Part shown: positions 29,289 through 37,858 of the stretch, piece after piece
Layout: each line of letters begins with the position of its first letter
Numbering within the stretch: position 1 is the stretch's first letter
Virus record (IMG/VR): IMGVR_UViG_3300017744_000017
Location: 1 to 46,599 of that record
DNA length: 46,599 nucleotides
Origin: a virus
Direction: 5' to 3' (one strand)
Translations under genes and position numbers: made by a program
The notes under the pieces: generated by a model
The model's database searches: none
What the model was told of the DNA's origin: nothing
What the model saw: only the letters and a program-made list of their open reading frames with translations

Positions 29289-31759
29289 CCGAAGAAATCC
29301 TCAAGTGATGCCTGTGGTTCTGCCACCCAACCGACTGCGTCAAGAATTGGTTCCAGTGGGTCTAGGAAAGTCTTCTCAAACATGAGGTCATAATCCACAT
29401 ACTTATGGAGACCCAGTTCTTCGGGTAAATTAAGTGGATAAGAAACGACATTCTGTCCCAGACGATTAGGCATCTTGAGGTAAATGAACTTTATCTTCTC
29501 ACCCTGTTTGACAAACTCATATCGTCGGGAGATGTCGTTCTCGATAATCGCATTGTTATAACATAGGGCGCCACGCACATGGATGGGAGTTCCCTTCTTG
29601 AAGATGGTTTTGCGGTCTTCCCACTTGGATAGATTAGATATGCCACGGGGAAATGAAACCTCTTCGGGAGGCAGAGACTTGAACAATATCTTGAAGTCAC
29701 GGATGAAGCCCTGAGTAGTGTCTTCAGTCCCCTCAATCAGAACACGGAAGATCTCTTTCATCTTGTCACGGACGACCGAAGGAGTCGACGACTTGATTGC
29801 CTCGATACCCATCATCTTGAGTTTAGGTTCTGCGTACTGGACACCCTCGTTGTTGTGCACGTTCAGGATGTATCGTTTCTTCGCCATCCAGATACCACGG
29901 TCTGCGATGACCTCACGTCCCATCTCCATACGGTTTTCGTATGCGCCAGTAACATCTGCCATAATTTTATAAGAGTCAGACAGAACTTTCTCGAAGTGGT
30001 CTGCGCAAATCTTATCTAGGAACTTGACGGGATTGTTTGGCGCAAACTTCTCGACCAGATCACCCATGCGAATATACACGGAGTCAGTATCGATTGCGAC
30101 GACGTAGTCCTCATCTGTTTTGAGAACATCTTGCATCGCACTATTGACCGCACGTTCTGCCCACTTGATTGCAAGTTGACCAGCAAGAGTAATAGACTCT
30201 GCGACACGTTGGTCAAAGTAACGAAAGTATCGATTACCCAGCGCACCATAGAGAGAGTTCATAAGAATCTTGATCGCCATCTGTTGGTTATCTAGAGATG
30301 ATATCCGATAAGCAAGAGAGTTAGACGGAGTCTTCTGGTATTCTTGCTGGAGTTTAATCATCTCACTCTTTATGATACGCCGTTCGGTATAGTATTGTTT
30401 AATCACCGTAGGAATAACACCCTCACGATCATGAGAGAATCGAACACCAGTGGGAGCAAGAGAGAATTCAGAATCGTTGATAGTTGTCCCATTCAAGAAA
30501 CTGTCGACCGAAACATTAGGAGTAATACCATCAATCACAGTCTCAGGCGACATGTTATATTGAACAATCAAGTTTGGATATAGAGAGTTCAAGTCAAAAG
30601 AAGTGACCCAGTCATGCGCACCGACCTGTGGGTCTTTCACATAACCGCCTGGGTATGAAGTCTTAGGTTTCTCAGTCTTAGGAGGCACCACGACCTTCAT
30701 CTTGTTCAACATGCGATAGATGATGCTGTCCCAAATATTAGTGGTCCCCAGAGTGTCACCGTAATTCACACCACCACGATACGCCATAGTGAGAACCAAG
30801 GTAATGAGGTCTAGTTTCTCATCGATCTTGTGGACCAACTCCACGTCTTTGATGTTGTAGTCAATAAACTTCTGGAAGTCATTCTCGTACAGAGAGTGAA
30901 GATTACCGTGTTCCTCATACGAAAGTTTACGTTCTTCTAAGACGACGTGAGCGATATGGTCTAGTCGATAAGATTCTTGTTGACCAAGAGTGTTAAGGGT
31001 AAACTTCTTGAAGATTTCAATGTAGTCTAAATGTTCAATGCCTTCGATGATGTACTCTTGATTAGAGCGACCTTGAATATTGATATTGCGTTCACGCACA
31101 GCACCCCAAGGAGAGAGACGTTTTAGTAACGTGTCGTCGCCAAACAGTTTGTGACATCGGTTGACAATATATGGGATATCGAAGAAACGAGTGTTCCACC
31201 CAGTGATAATGTCAGGAGAGTAGTGAGACCAATGTTCGACAAACTTACGGAGAAGATCCATCTCATTGTCGCACTTTATATAGAGCACGTCCTCACGAGT
31301 GACTTCATAGTCACCACAAGACCAGACCCAGTAGTTACCGTCGTTCTTGCGTATTGCAATAGAAGTAACTGGATATGCCGCCTCGCCTGGTTCTGGGAAT
31401 CCGTCGGCAGAGTAAACCTCAATATCGATATTCATCACGCGGACTAGGTCGCGGTCAAAGGGTATCTTGTTGGGGAATTCGTCAGCGAGGTACTGTGCAA
31501 CATAGTTATTGTTACCGTACACCTTGAAGTTTGCTACGTCAGAGTATCTCTTGAGGAAGTCTGTCGCATCGGACATAGAATCCAAGACGCACTCAGCCAC
31601 AGGAAGACCTTCCAGAGTTTTCCACTCTGACTCGTTTTCACTGGAGACGTATAGTTTAGGTTGATACGGAATACGTTTTTTGACCTGTTGGCCATTTTCG
31701 TAACCGCGATAAAGTATGTGTCTACCCATACGGATAGCAGAAGAGTAAAATTTTGTCAT
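29285..31759 (-). CDS. 43: Family B DNA polymerase gp43
   Basis: 824 aa from the ATG at 31759 ([20 protein letters not shown]); the TTG start at 31798 is upstream of the promoter's -10 region. The 3'-5' exonuclease motifs are [33 protein letters not shown] and [12 protein letters not shown]. The polymerase motifs are [40 protein letters not shown] and [15 protein letters not shown]. The C-terminus SLEDFFG is a likely clamp (gp45)-binding tail. It replicates the phage genome with gp44/62/45 and gp41. Confidence 0.97.
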   Translation of the reverse strand: MTKFYSSAIRMGRHILYRGYENGQQVKKRIPYQPKLYVSSENESEWKTLEGLPVAECVLDSMSDATDFLKRYSDVANFKVYGNNNYVAQYLADEFPNKIPFDRDLVRVMNIDIEVYSADGFPEPGEAAYPVTSIAIRKNDGNYWVWSCGDYEVTREDVLYIKCDNEMDLLRKFVEHWSHYSPDIITGWNTRFFDIPYIVNRCHKLFGDDTLLKRLSPWGAVRERNINIQGRSNQEYIIEGIEHLDYIEIFKKFTLNTLGQQESYRLDHIAHVVLEERKLSYEEHGNLHSLYENDFQKFIDYNIKDVELVHKIDEKLDLITLVLTMAYRGGVNYGDTLGTTNIWDSIIYRMLNKMKVVVPPKTEKPKTSYPGGYVKDPQVGAHDWVTSFDLNSLYPNLIVQYNMSPETVIDGITPNVSVDSFLNGTTINDSEFSLAPTGVRFSHDREGVIPTVIKQYYTERRIIKSEMIKLQQEYQKTPSNSLAYRISSLDNQQMAIKILMNSLYGALGNRYFRYFDQRVAESITLAGQLAIKWAERAVNSAMQDVLKTDEDYVVAIDTDSVYIRMGDLVEKFAPNNPVKFLDKICADHFEKVLSDSYKIMADVTGAYENRMEMGREVIADRGIWMAKKRYILNVHNNEGVQYAEPKLKMMGIEAIKSSTPSVVRDKMKEIFRVLIEGTEDTTQGFIRDFKILFKSLPPEEVSFPRGISNLSKWEDRKTIFKKGTPIHVRGALCYNNAIIENDISRRYEFVKQGEKIKFIYLKMPNRLGQNVVSYPLNLPEELGLHKYVDYDLMFEKTFLDPLEPILDAVGWVAEPQASLEDFFG

Positions 31760-31765
31760 GCAGCC

Positions 31766-31794
31766 ATTATACAAAATTACGAGGGAGTTGTCAA
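31766..31794 (-). promoter_or_regulatory. Perfect consensus sigma-70 promoter upstream of gp43
   Basis: Minus strand TTGACA (31789-31794), 17-bp spacer, TATAAT (31766-31771). The stop of the GT25-like gene (31791-31793) is the TGA inside TTGACA. The ATG follows the -10 by only 6 bp, so transcripts may start very close to or past the ATG; positions are within one or two bases. Confidence 0.75.
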
Positions 31795-32591
31795 TCAATT
31801 ACCTTAAAAAATTTGTGTCGAGTCCACGGTTGTTCTTGCTTCTTATCTGAGTACCCATGATGGTCCTGAGTTACCGCAAGACGTTTTGAAATCACCTGAG
31901 TAGTTGGCGTAGGTATCCCAGTGCGATGTCTATCTCTCTGATTAAAGTATATCCCGATGTCACGACCAACACCTATTGTATCACATTCAGTCCAAGGATG
32001 CAAGGCAGTATTGCGAATTCCGTAATAATTTATATCTGGACGATTTAGGAAGTCCGTCGTGTAAGTTCTGAAAAGACGCTGGAGAACACAGTAAGGTCCA
32101 CAGTTGATAGGAAATTCATTGGTGGTCATCATATGATGCGCCCAGTGTGCGAACCCTCTGTCCATGCAGTACATACCCATGAACAATCCTATATTCGCAT
32201 AGAGCGTATTATCTGCGTACTCAGCAAGTAGTTTGAATGCTTCGTAACGTTCTTCGATCAACCATGTGTCGTGTTCCATAATCCAGAACTTTTCGTCTGA
32301 CTGTCCTTGCAGACGCATTAGTTCCCAGTGAGAACACATCCCTGCTTTTTCTGTGGGAGAATGATCCTCTTTACCGTTACCAGACAATGTGTCTAGAGTC
32401 ATGAGACTTTTAGACCAGTTATAACTAGACGCATGTTCTTCAAAGTTTGCAGAGGCCGGGGTAATTGCATCGAAGGTTTCGATAGAATCTATGAAACCCT
32501 CGTCGATGGCACGTTGGAAGGAATAACGGGAGAGCGAAGCATACTCTTCAGACCGTTCATCGCCCTTCATTACAATCTGTATTGCTTTCAT
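31791..32591 (-). CDS. GT25-like glycosyltransferase
   Basis: 266 aa. The block [20 protein letters not shown], followed by [14 protein letters not shown], matches the GT25 (LPS glycosyltransferase) pattern S.tE.Gc..SH...w......w.ivleDD, though the acidic pair here reads EHD. The C-terminus has [20 protein letters not shown]. It would transfer a sugar to an unknown acceptor. It is flanked by a PhyH oxygenase upstream and gp43 downstream and might use products of the UDP-sugar genes (inference). Confidence 0.6.
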   Translation of the reverse strand: MKAIQIVMKGDERSEEYASLSRYSFQRAIDEGFIDSIETFDAITPASANFEEHASSYNWSKSLMTLDTLSGNGKEDHSPTEKAGMCSHWELMRLQGQSDEKFWIMEHDTWLIEERYEAFKLLAEYADNTLYANIGLFMGMYCMDRGFAHWAHHMMTTNEFPINCGPYCVLQRLFRTYTTDFLNRPDINYYGIRNTALHPWTECDTIGVGRDIGIYFNQRDRHRTGIPTPTTQVISKRLAVTQDHHGYSDKKQEQPWTRHKFFKVID

Positions 32592-33178
32592 CGTGTAAAC
32601 GGTTCTCTATAAAACCCATCTAAACTTATGGGTTTGTCTGCATACACACAAGCGTATAGGCCTCTTGCATGTGGACTTTTGTTTGGGTAACTGCGATGCA
32701 TAGTGTTTCCGTTAATCACTAATACATCACCTCTTTTCAAAACAGGTGTGGACCATTTCCTGTTATCAATATTCTGTACTTCTAATGACCCGTTCGTTGC
32801 TGTTATGTCGTCTAGTATCCATGCAACGTTTATAGTATGAATACCAGAATTTTTATTAGGACCATACTGATTATCATAATGTGCTGGGAACTCTAAACTA
32901 TCTCTAGGCATTTTCATAACCATTTGATCGTTGAACAAGTATACCACATCACCCAGTATCTGTCTAGTCAAATCATACATGACCTCTGAGGTATAAATGT
33001 TGAATAGCTCCTCACTGAATTTACCAGCACAGGATATACCTTTCCAGTCCGAATACTTAGGATAGTCCTTGCGGAGTTCAATACCGATCTTCTTGACCTT
33101 ACTTATAATGTCATCATCTATCAAAGAAGGTAAATGCATCCACCCCTTTGCCTCGTAATGTTCTATATCGTAGTTCAA
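32588..33178 (-). CDS. PhyH-type 2OG-Fe(II) oxygenase
   Basis: 196 aa. The phytanoyl-CoA dioxygenase pattern is clear: EAKGWMHLPSLIDDDIISKV at the start, LEFPAHYDNQYG with the iron H-x-D, GSLEVQNIDNRKWS, KRGDVLVINGNTMHRSYPNK with the distal His, and ARGLYACVY with the 2OG-binding Arg. It probably hydroxylates a small molecule or a lipid/peptide side chain in the cytoplasm. PhyH-like genes are found in cyanophages. ATGA overlap with the GT25-like gene implies joint translation. Confidence 0.85.
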   Translation of the reverse strand: MNYDIEHYEAKGWMHLPSLIDDDIISKVKKIGIELRKDYPKYSDWKGISCAGKFSEELFNIYTSEVMYDLTRQILGDVVYLFNDQMVMKMPRDSLEFPAHYDNQYGPNKNSGIHTINVAWILDDITATNGSLEVQNIDNRKWSTPVLKRGDVLVINGNTMHRSYPNKSPHARGLYACVYADKPISLDGFYREPFTR

Positions 33179-33196
33179 TTGATTTCCTTAGGGCAT

Positions 33197-33222
33197 AAAA
33201 AAAGGGAGAATTAATCTCCCTT
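33197..33222 (-). terminator. Intrinsic terminator after Hsp20/small membrane gene
   Basis: The minus strand has an 8-bp stem AAGGGAGA/TCTCCCTT (33215-33222 with 33202-33209) around a 5-nt loop, followed by a run of seven T. It ends the hsp20 transcript just beyond the TAG at 33228. Confidence 0.85.
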
Positions 33223-33227
33223 CCATC

Positions 33228-33329
33228 CTACATTATTGATGCTAAACACAGCATCACAGTCCATATACATGCAAGATTAATTCCGATTAGACCTAATACT
33301 TCTAGATCTGCGGCATCTCTCTTAGCCAT
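33228..33329 (-). CDS. Very small single-pass membrane protein (33 aa)
   Basis: ATG at 33327-33329 overlaps the end of hsp20 by 8 nt and runs to TAG at 33228, giving MAKRDAADLEVLGLIGINLA then CIWTVMLCLASIM. This is a short charged N-terminus plus one transmembrane helix. It lies just before a strong terminator, so it would be the last gene of the operon. Function unknown. Confidence 0.5.
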   Translation of the reverse strand: MAKRDAADLEVLGLIGINLACIWTVMLCLASIM

Positions 33330-33807
33330 GTAACGTTTTATCTGTTGCATTGATTGTCTCCTCGTTTAGAAGTTGTGGGTCATTGATAGTGTTAGACCCG
33401 TTAATTTCTACTTTACGAGGCCGCTGGTTTTCAGGTATTATGACTTCCAATTTAATGGCAAGTAGTCCTTGTCTGAAATCAGCTCCCATTACTTCAACAT
33501 ACTCCGACAGCCTAAATTGCCGCTCGAACTTTTTCGTTGAAATACCCTTATGGATATAGTCTCTTCCCGTATCGTTATGCTGCCCTCGAATGGTCAGTGT
33601 TCGGTTCTTTACTTCGATTTCTAATTCAGCCTCGCTGAAACCAGCGGTGGCGAGTTCGATTAGGTATTGATCCTCACCCGTCTTTAATATATTATGCGGA
33701 GGGAATGTGTCACCCGAATGCCGCGAGATACGGTCTAGTTCGTCGATCATTGTATCAAAACCGACAAACGCTGAGCGTGGAAATAGTTGTTTTGCTGTTA
33801 ACGTCAT
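33322..33807 (-). CDS. hsp20: Hsp20/IbpA-type small heat-shock protein
   Basis: 161 aa. The alpha-crystallin domain spans about 35-130: PPHNILKTGEDQYLIELATA, GFSEAELEIEVKNRTLTIRG and FERQFRLSEYVEVMGADFRQ GLLAIKLEV. It ends near the family's GxL motif and an RPRKVEI C-terminal anchor. The N-terminus FPRSAFVGFDTMIDELDRIS is IbpA-like. As an ATP-independent holdase it may help virion protein folding or stress protection. Hsp20 genes are typical of marine T4-like phages. The transcript ends at the terminator at 33197. Confidence 0.92.
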   Translation of the reverse strand: MTLTAKQLFPRSAFVGFDTMIDELDRISRHSGDTFPPHNILKTGEDQYLIELATAGFSEAELEIEVKNRTLTIRGQHNDTGRDYIHKGISTKKFERQFRLSEYVEVMGADFRQGLLAIKLEVIIPENQRPRKVEINGSNTINDPQLLNEETINATDKTLHG

Positions 33808-33891
33808 GTTGTGACTCCTAAATAATTAGCAAGTTTATTATGGATACCCGACCATTCGGCATATCCGGTACTATATATACAAATTATGAGA

Positions 33892-33913
33892 ATAAAAGTA
33901 ACGAAATGTTACT
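33892..33913 (-). terminator. Weak intrinsic terminator
   Basis: Minus strand stem AGTAAC/GTTACT (33908-33913 with 33897-33902), 5-nt loop, then TTTTATT. It overlaps the stop of the gene at 33912. The remaining gap to 33808 shows no clear promoter. Confidence 0.5.
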
Positions 33914-34154
33914 ATTCTGGACTATCTTCGTCATCAATATTAATTATAGGCAACGAAGCATCAACCAACACAACCTTCTCATTTTCAATCATGTTGATTA
34001 TTTCTAACGTAAGATTTATGTCCATCTGAATATAGGACATTTTTCTCTCGCACATTTCGAGATGCTTACGATAAAATTCTAATTCTTGTTCTTTTTCTAC
34101 TTTTCTTGCACTTATGTCGGCAAGAGAAATTATATTGTTCTTTTTGCCAGACAT
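33912..34154 (-). CDS. Small coiled-coil hypothetical protein (80 aa)
   Basis: The protein starts MSGKKNNIISLADISARKVE and continues as a helical coil (KEQELEFYRKHLEMCERKMS, DINLTLEIINMIENEK) with an acidic tail (NIDDEDSPE). It is soluble, without catalytic motifs. A similar short protein is found near RegA in marine T4-like phages (memory). It follows the JmjC-like gene by 9 nt. Confidence 0.6.
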   Translation of the reverse strand: MSGKKNNIISLADISARKVEKEQELEFYRKHLEMCERKMSYIQMDINLTLEIINMIENEKVVLVDASLPIINIDDEDSPE

Positions 34155-34163
34155 ACTTCGTCC

Positions 34164-34706
34164 TTAATAGTACATTGATGGGTCCGGAATTCCTTCTATT
34201 CCAAATGAAAAAGATACACGAGATTCTCTAGGGAATACTTGATGATGAGTTTGTCTTGGTAAATAAACATACATACCAGGCTCAAAATCAAATTGCTCTT
34301 CGTTATTAATGCCTTCTACCTTTAGACCGACAGTACTTATAACCTGAACTAAGAACACGTCCATAGCATCTTTGTGCCAAGGGTATGACCCACTTGCACG
34401 ACCAAAACCACTAAACGCAATGTTAGTGATTTTGTTTTCATGCAGCGTGAACACATCCTGTAGTTCTGTATATATGTTCTTCGCAAACTCTGGTGAACTA
34501 CCACGAGTATGGAAGTTGTTCAAACCTATACGCATCTTATCTGAATTTCTGTCGTATAGGTCATTTGGATGCGAGTCCATCATTTGCATGAACTCGTTCC
34601 AATTGTAAGTCTCTTTCATATCAAACGGAAGTTTGCCTACGAACGGAGTCTTGGTGCGAATATTCTCTTCGCGATCTTCAAATATATCATAACAAGTATT
34701 TGACAT
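34164..34706 (-). CDS. Cupin/JmjC-like Fe(II)/2OG oxygenase-like protein
   Basis: 180 aa. The C-terminal half has GSYPWHKDAMDVFLVQVIST with H-x-D, GLKVEGINNE, FDFEPGMYVYLPRQTHHQVF with the distal His, and RVSFSFGIEG. This is the cupin_4/JmjC layout of Fe(II)/2OG oxygenases such as ribosomal-protein hydroxylases. The N-terminal 80 residues are not recognised. Its ATG overlaps the RegA stop (TGATG). Target unknown; it is one of four oxygenase-like proteins in the window. Confidence 0.7.
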   Translation of the reverse strand: MSNTCYDIFEDREENIRTKTPFVGKLPFDMKETYNWNEFMQMMDSHPNDLYDRNSDKMRIGLNNFHTRGSSPEFAKNIYTELQDVFTLHENKITNIAFSGFGRASGSYPWHKDAMDVFLVQVISTVGLKVEGINNEEQFDFEPGMYVYLPRQTHHQVFPRESRVSFSFGIEGIPDPSMYY

Positions 34707-35080
34707 CAGCTATTCCCAATGTTATATTTTGGTTGCAGTGTCCATTGTGACTTATCCTTGTATGAGATTATTTTAATCTGTCTCATAGGAGCACAGTCTC
34801 GTGCAACTTCTTTATTGACTATGGCTACTAGACCCCAGTCTGCTAACAATGTAGCTATTGTGTTACGTCTCTCCATATCAGAGATTTCTAGGTTAGACTT
34901 TTTTCCGTCTAATAGAAACAACTCTTTGAAGTGGACGATGAAGTACCTACCTTGCTTATGCAAGATATGGCATGACTGATATAGCGTATTATCTCTTCTT
35001 GAGGCAACACCTATACGCGTTAAAGTTTCTCTAACTTTAAGAAAGTCGTCTGGTTCTGATAGACTGATTTCCAACATCAT
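34706..35080 (-). CDS. regA: RegA translational repressor
   Basis: About 124 aa from the Met at 35080/35077 (MMLEISLSEPDDFLKVRETL), which aligns with the T4 RegA start (MIEINLKKPEDFLKVRETL, from memory). The track start at 35125 adds residues not expected in the family. TRIGVASRRDNTLYQSCHIL and RYFIVHFKELFLLDGK also match. RegA binds start regions of early mRNAs and represses their translation. It sits after gp62, as in T4. Confidence 0.92.
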   Translation of the reverse strand: MMLEISLSEPDDFLKVRETLTRIGVASRRDNTLYQSCHILHKQGRYFIVHFKELFLLDGKKSNLEISDMERRNTIATLLADWGLVAIVNKEVARDCAPMRQIKIISYKDKSQWTLQPKYNIGNS

Positions 35081-35102
35081 ATCAGAATTCCATTGAACAA
35101 GA

Positions 35103-35483
35103 TTATTCTCTTCCACCTTTGGCAACCTTATTTTTAATTGTTTTTATTTGTGATTCCGTCAAGAGCCCTACAACTTGTTTCGCCTTCTGTTCACTGTAAC
35201 CAAAATACTCTTTGATACATTCCATGTCAGCTCTTTGCTCAGGTTTATCCCATTTAGAGAATCGCTTCTTCTTCCTTACAATATTTATAAGAAAGTCGTA
35301 CTGCATTTTATCATCTAAGTGATGCAGTCTATTCATTTCGTTAGACAAAAGTATAGTGTCTGGGAAATAAGATAGAGATCTATTCACGACAAATCCATTA
35401 TAGTACTTGGCATTGTCTGCATCATTATCTATCAAATTTACTTTAGTGTCATTTATACTTTTCAGAAAGTCAAATGGACTCAT
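35103..35483 (-). CDS. 62: Clamp loader small subunit gp62
   Basis: 126 aa, shorter than T4 gp62 (about 187 aa). It starts MSPFDFLKSINDTKVNLIDN and has NGFVVNRSLSYFPDTILLSN, typical of gp62, then KKRFSKWDKPEQRADMECIK. It pairs with gp44 to load gp45. ATGA overlap with gp44 supports stoichiometric expression. The marine T4-like version is regularly short. Confidence 0.88.
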   Translation of the reverse strand: MSPFDFLKSINDTKVNLIDNDADNAKYYNGFVVNRSLSYFPDTILLSNEMNRLHHLDDKMQYDFLINIVRKKKRFSKWDKPEQRADMECIKEYFGYSEQKAKQVVGLLTESQIKTIKNKVAKGGRE

Positions 35484-36424
35484 GGTTTAATATCCACGTT
35501 CGCCATAACTTCGGTCATACATGCGACAAGATTCAGTTCGTGGTCAGCAACAAACGCATTCTTGTATTGGTAATCCGCAAGGATAAGAACCAACTGAGGA
35601 ATACTGTTTGGTGCGACGTGGTCATACATTTTATCGTAGACACCACGGAAGATTGACGCCGGTTCAACATCTATATTGTTGACTACCCACGATCTCATCT
35701 TCTTAAAGTTCTTCTCACGGATTGCGCTGAATAACTGTGTATAAGTGTCAGAGATATCCGCACTCACACTATTGGGGACATTGAGAGTACCAGACATAGA
35801 GCCTTTCTGACTCTCATTCAGCACACGTCTCCAATCTGGAGCATGTTTCATGATGACGTTTGCCACCACATTGTTATCGAACTCCACTCCTTCTCCTTGC
35901 AAGATTCCTTGGAGTCGCTGCATGAACCCACCACATAGCGAGGTCATAGTTTTCTTATCGAAATTGAAGGCGTATTTAGAACACCTTGAGTGTAGAGGTT
36001 CGATGATGCGATTCTCAAAATTACATGTCATAATGAAACGACAGTTATTCGAGAACTCTTCGATGAACCCACGGAGAGCAGGTTGCGTCGATTGGGGATT
36101 TAGGTAATCTGCCTCATCTAGGATGACAACCTTGTAACCACCGGACAAAGACACGGACGATGCGAACTGTTTAATCTTGCCGCGCAAGGTGTCGATGTTA
36201 CCTTCTTCCGACCCGTTGATGACGATATAGTCTAGGTCTAATTCCTCACAGATGGCACGTGCCACCGTGGTCTTACCAGTACCGGCAGTGCCGGTGAACA
36301 TCATGTTGAGGATTTCACCACCATCCACAATGTTCTGAAATGTTTGTTTTAGATCATCCGGAAGGATAGTTTCAGAAACTTTCTTCGGACGGTATTTCTC
36401 GACCCACAAAAACTCATTACTCAT
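35480..36424 (-). CDS. 44: Clamp loader large subunit gp44 (AAA+ ATPase)
   Basis: 314 aa from the ATG at 36424 (MSNEFLWVEKYRPKKVSETI), which has GGAGC five bases upstream; the track start ten codons earlier is less likely. Walker A is MMFTGTAGTGKTTVARAICE, Walker B VVILDEADYLNPQSTQPALR, sensor 1 FIMTCNFENRIIEPLHSRCS (with the SRC Arg finger). It forms a 4:1 complex with gp62 to load gp45. Promoter signals of both early (36463) and late (36507) type lie upstream. Confidence 0.95.
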   Translation of the reverse strand: MSNEFLWVEKYRPKKVSETILPDDLKQTFQNIVDGGEILNMMFTGTAGTGKTTVARAICEELDLDYIVINGSEEGNIDTLRGKIKQFASSVSLSGGYKVVILDEADYLNPQSTQPALRGFIEEFSNNCRFIMTCNFENRIIEPLHSRCSKYAFNFDKKTMTSLCGGFMQRLQGILQGEGVEFDNNVVANVIMKHAPDWRRVLNESQKGSMSGTLNVPNSVSADISDTYTQLFSAIREKNFKKMRSWVVNNIDVEPASIFRGVYDKMYDHVAPNSIPQLVLILADYQYKNAFVADHELNLVACMTEVMANVDIKP

Positions 36425-36462
36425 TACAGCTCCATAATATAAATTAACTTTCAATAGGGGAT

Positions 36463-36491
36463 ATTATACTACAAAACCCCCTTCATGTAAA
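36463..36491 (-). promoter_or_regulatory. Sigma-70 promoter upstream of gp44
   Basis: Minus strand TTTACA (36486-36491), 17-bp spacer, TATAAT (36463-36468), about 39 bp upstream of the gp44 start. Confidence 0.8.
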
Positions 36492-36505
36492 CCATCTGTA
36501 AACAA

Positions 36506-37105
36506 TTATTTATAATTATCTTCAGTTTCATCAGCATAGTTATGGTTAACTTTTGCGTGATGTTGTTCATCTTTTCGCACACATTTTATCATGTCAGACA
36601 AGAGTGCATCTTCCGACATTGCATAATATTCTATTGCTATCTTAGGGGCCGGGATGTCCTCTATTTCCCCCAATTGAATCAACGCTAAATAATTGGTATA
36701 ACTACGTACGGCCTCATCCTCAAAGTACCCCACCATGCGATGAGCGGTCTTAGGGAATAAGATGTATAACACTAGGTAGTAGTGCCAGAACACGAACTGT
36801 GCGATGATGATAATTATACGTTCTACCATAGAAGGCTGGACCACTTCCATGAAGAACATTAGGTGTTTTCTTTCGTTCTCTGCTTCAGCGAGTAACTCGT
36901 GTATCTTAGTACCGTTACCAGACTGAAGTCTTCGCAGACTTTTCAGGTGAGTCAACATACCACCCACCATGCCTGGTACCCCTGCTACTGTTTCTAAAAC
37001 AAGTGCACGATGTCCATAACGATTACCAAAAAAGGTATCCGCAAAGAACCTAAAGAATGCAGTCATTGACCGCGCTACAAAATCAGATATTTTTTGGTGT
37101 GTCAT
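36506..37105 (-). CDS. aox: Alternative oxidase (di-iron quinol oxidase)
   Basis: 199 aa from the ATG at 37105 (MTHQKISDFVARSMTAFF); a TTG at 37120 is possible. The iron-binding motifs are all visible: LETVAGVPGMVGGMLTHLKS, AEAENERKHLMFFMEV, YFEDEAVRSYTNYLAL and RKDEQHHAKVNHNYAD, giving the four Glu and two His of AOX/PTOX. The hydrophobic helix IIIIIAQFVFWHYYLVLYIL fits the membrane-binding part. AOX oxidises ubiquinol and reduces O2 to water without pumping protons, on the cytoplasmic face of the membrane. Plastoquinol oxidases are known in cyanophages; here there is no photosynthesis gene, so a respiratory role is likely. Confidence 0.93.
   Translation of the reverse strand: MTHQKISDFVARSMTAFFRFFADTFFGNRYGHRALVLETVAGVPGMVGGMLTHLKSLRRLQSGNGTKIHELLAEAENERKHLMFFMEVVQPSMVERIIIIIAQFVFWHYYLVLYILFPKTAHRMVGYFEDEAVRSYTNYLALIQLGEIEDIPAPKIAIEYYAMSEDALLSDMIKCVRKDEQHHAKVNHNYADETEDNYK
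36507..36514 (-). promoter_or_regulatory. T4-type late promoter box TATAAATA
   Basis: Minus strand TATAAATA at the 3' end of the oxidase gene, about 80 bp upstream of the gp44 start and overlapping the AOX stop. It may be chance, as gp44 is normally an early/middle gene. Confidence 0.4.
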
Positions 37106-37204
37106 TCCTAGTTCCAACAAGCTTGGACTTGTATTTATTACTAAAAGAACATAAAACAGTATGACTTTTTTCTATGATAAAGATTATGTGTGTTCATATG
37201 TAAG

Positions 37205-37280
37205 TGGAGCTCGGAACAGGAGTCGAACCTGCGACCTGCTGATTACAAGTCAGCTGCTCTACCAACTGAGCTATCCGAGC
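37205..37280 (-). tRNA. tRNA-Thr (UGU)
   Basis: Acceptor GCTCGGA/TCCGAGC, D arm TAGCTCAGTTGGTAGAGC, anticodon stem GCTGA/TCAGC with TGT, T arm GGTTCGACTCC. Discriminator T and encoded CCA. Isolated from the other tRNAs and overlapped by the gene at 37271. Confidence 0.95.
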
Positions 37281-37513
37281 GTGTTCTTACGTTTCTTACG
37301 CTTTTCTGTAAGGGTACGTACTATGTATATGCGTGTGAACGCAATAACTGAAATACCAGCGGTTAAAGTTGTAGATAAAAATACCGGATCAGTATTTTTC
37401 CATTGAACAATAACCAACCAAGTGAAGAATATGTTAAGAGGATAGTTTATAAGAGTGCCCAAAGACACATGTATTAGCGTTTCTCTCGCTATCTCTTTGT
37501 CATAATACTTCAT
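37271..37513 (-). CDS. Two-pass membrane protein ending inside tRNA-Thr (80 aa)
   Basis: The protein starts MKYYDKEIARETLIHVSLGT and has two transmembrane helices (YPLNIFFTWLVIVQW, SLSTTLTAGISVIAFTRIYI-like region) and a basic tail (VRTLTEKRKKRKNTLG). The layout resembles a common phage two-helix family (DUF7220-like, memory). The last codons and TAG are read from the first ten bases of tRNA-Thr, so the mRNA end depends on tRNA processing. Function unknown. Confidence 0.55.
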   Translation of the reverse strand: MKYYDKEIARETLIHVSLGTLINYPLNIFFTWLVIVQWKNTDPVFLSTTLTAGISVIAFTRIYIVRTLTEKRKKRKNTLG

Positions 37514-37522
37514 AATTAAAGA

Positions 37523-37611
37523 CGGTTCCCTGAGCCAAATAAGTCATAATGTAACTACAGTTTCAATTCGAATCATATCTTAGGGCAAAGACATTATGAT
37601 TCAGGGAACCG
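37523..37611 (-). ncRNA. Candidate structured RNA or attenuator (about 89 nt inverted repeat)
   Basis: A 104-bp gap contains a two-tier inverted repeat. CGGTTCCCTGA (37523-37533) pairs with the rc partner at 37600-37611 (TCAGGGAACCG), and TCATAATGT (37544-37552) pairs with ACATTATGA (37591-37599). The inner loop is about 38 nt. It lies between the gp45-linked small gene and the membrane-protein/tRNA-Thr unit. No run of T follows the stem directly on either strand, so a simple intrinsic terminator is less likely. Confidence 0.5.
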
Positions 37612-37618
37612 AAGAGGT

Positions 37619-37858
37619 TTACTTCTTAGACGCTTTCGACTTAGAAGTTTGTGCTTCCTTTGCGGACTCTTCAGCGAATGCCTTTGCGACATTCTCATAT
37701 AGAGCAACAACACTGACTGCTTGGTCACGTAATTGACCGATAGTAGTGAGTTCTTCACCTTTGAACCCGCCACGAGTGACGACGGTATCTACTACCGCAA
37801 CACATGAACGTGCAACACGATTCGCTAGGTCATTTAAATTCTTCTGATCTTCAGTCAT
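37619..37858 (-). CDS. Small protein downstream of gp45 (79 aa)
   Basis: I choose the Met at 37858 (MTEDQKNLNDLANRVARSCV); the longer frame to 37972 runs into gp45. The body is helical (VVDTVVTRGGFKGEELTTIG, QLRDQAVSVVALYENVAKAF) and the tail Lys/Ser-rich (SKEAQTSKSKASKK-like). It overlaps gp45 by 8 nt. Position resembles T4 genes between 45 and rpbA/46, but I cannot match it to either. Function unknown. Confidence 0.65.
   Translation of the reverse strand: MTEDQKNLNDLANRVARSCVAVVDTVVTRGGFKGEELTTIGQLRDQAVSVVALYENVAKAFAEESAKEAQTSKSKASKK

Noticed and set aside
35282-35289. TATAAATA on the minus strand inside gp62
   Set aside because: Coding sequence; about 200 bp from RegA, an early gene. It could be real but cannot be told from chance.
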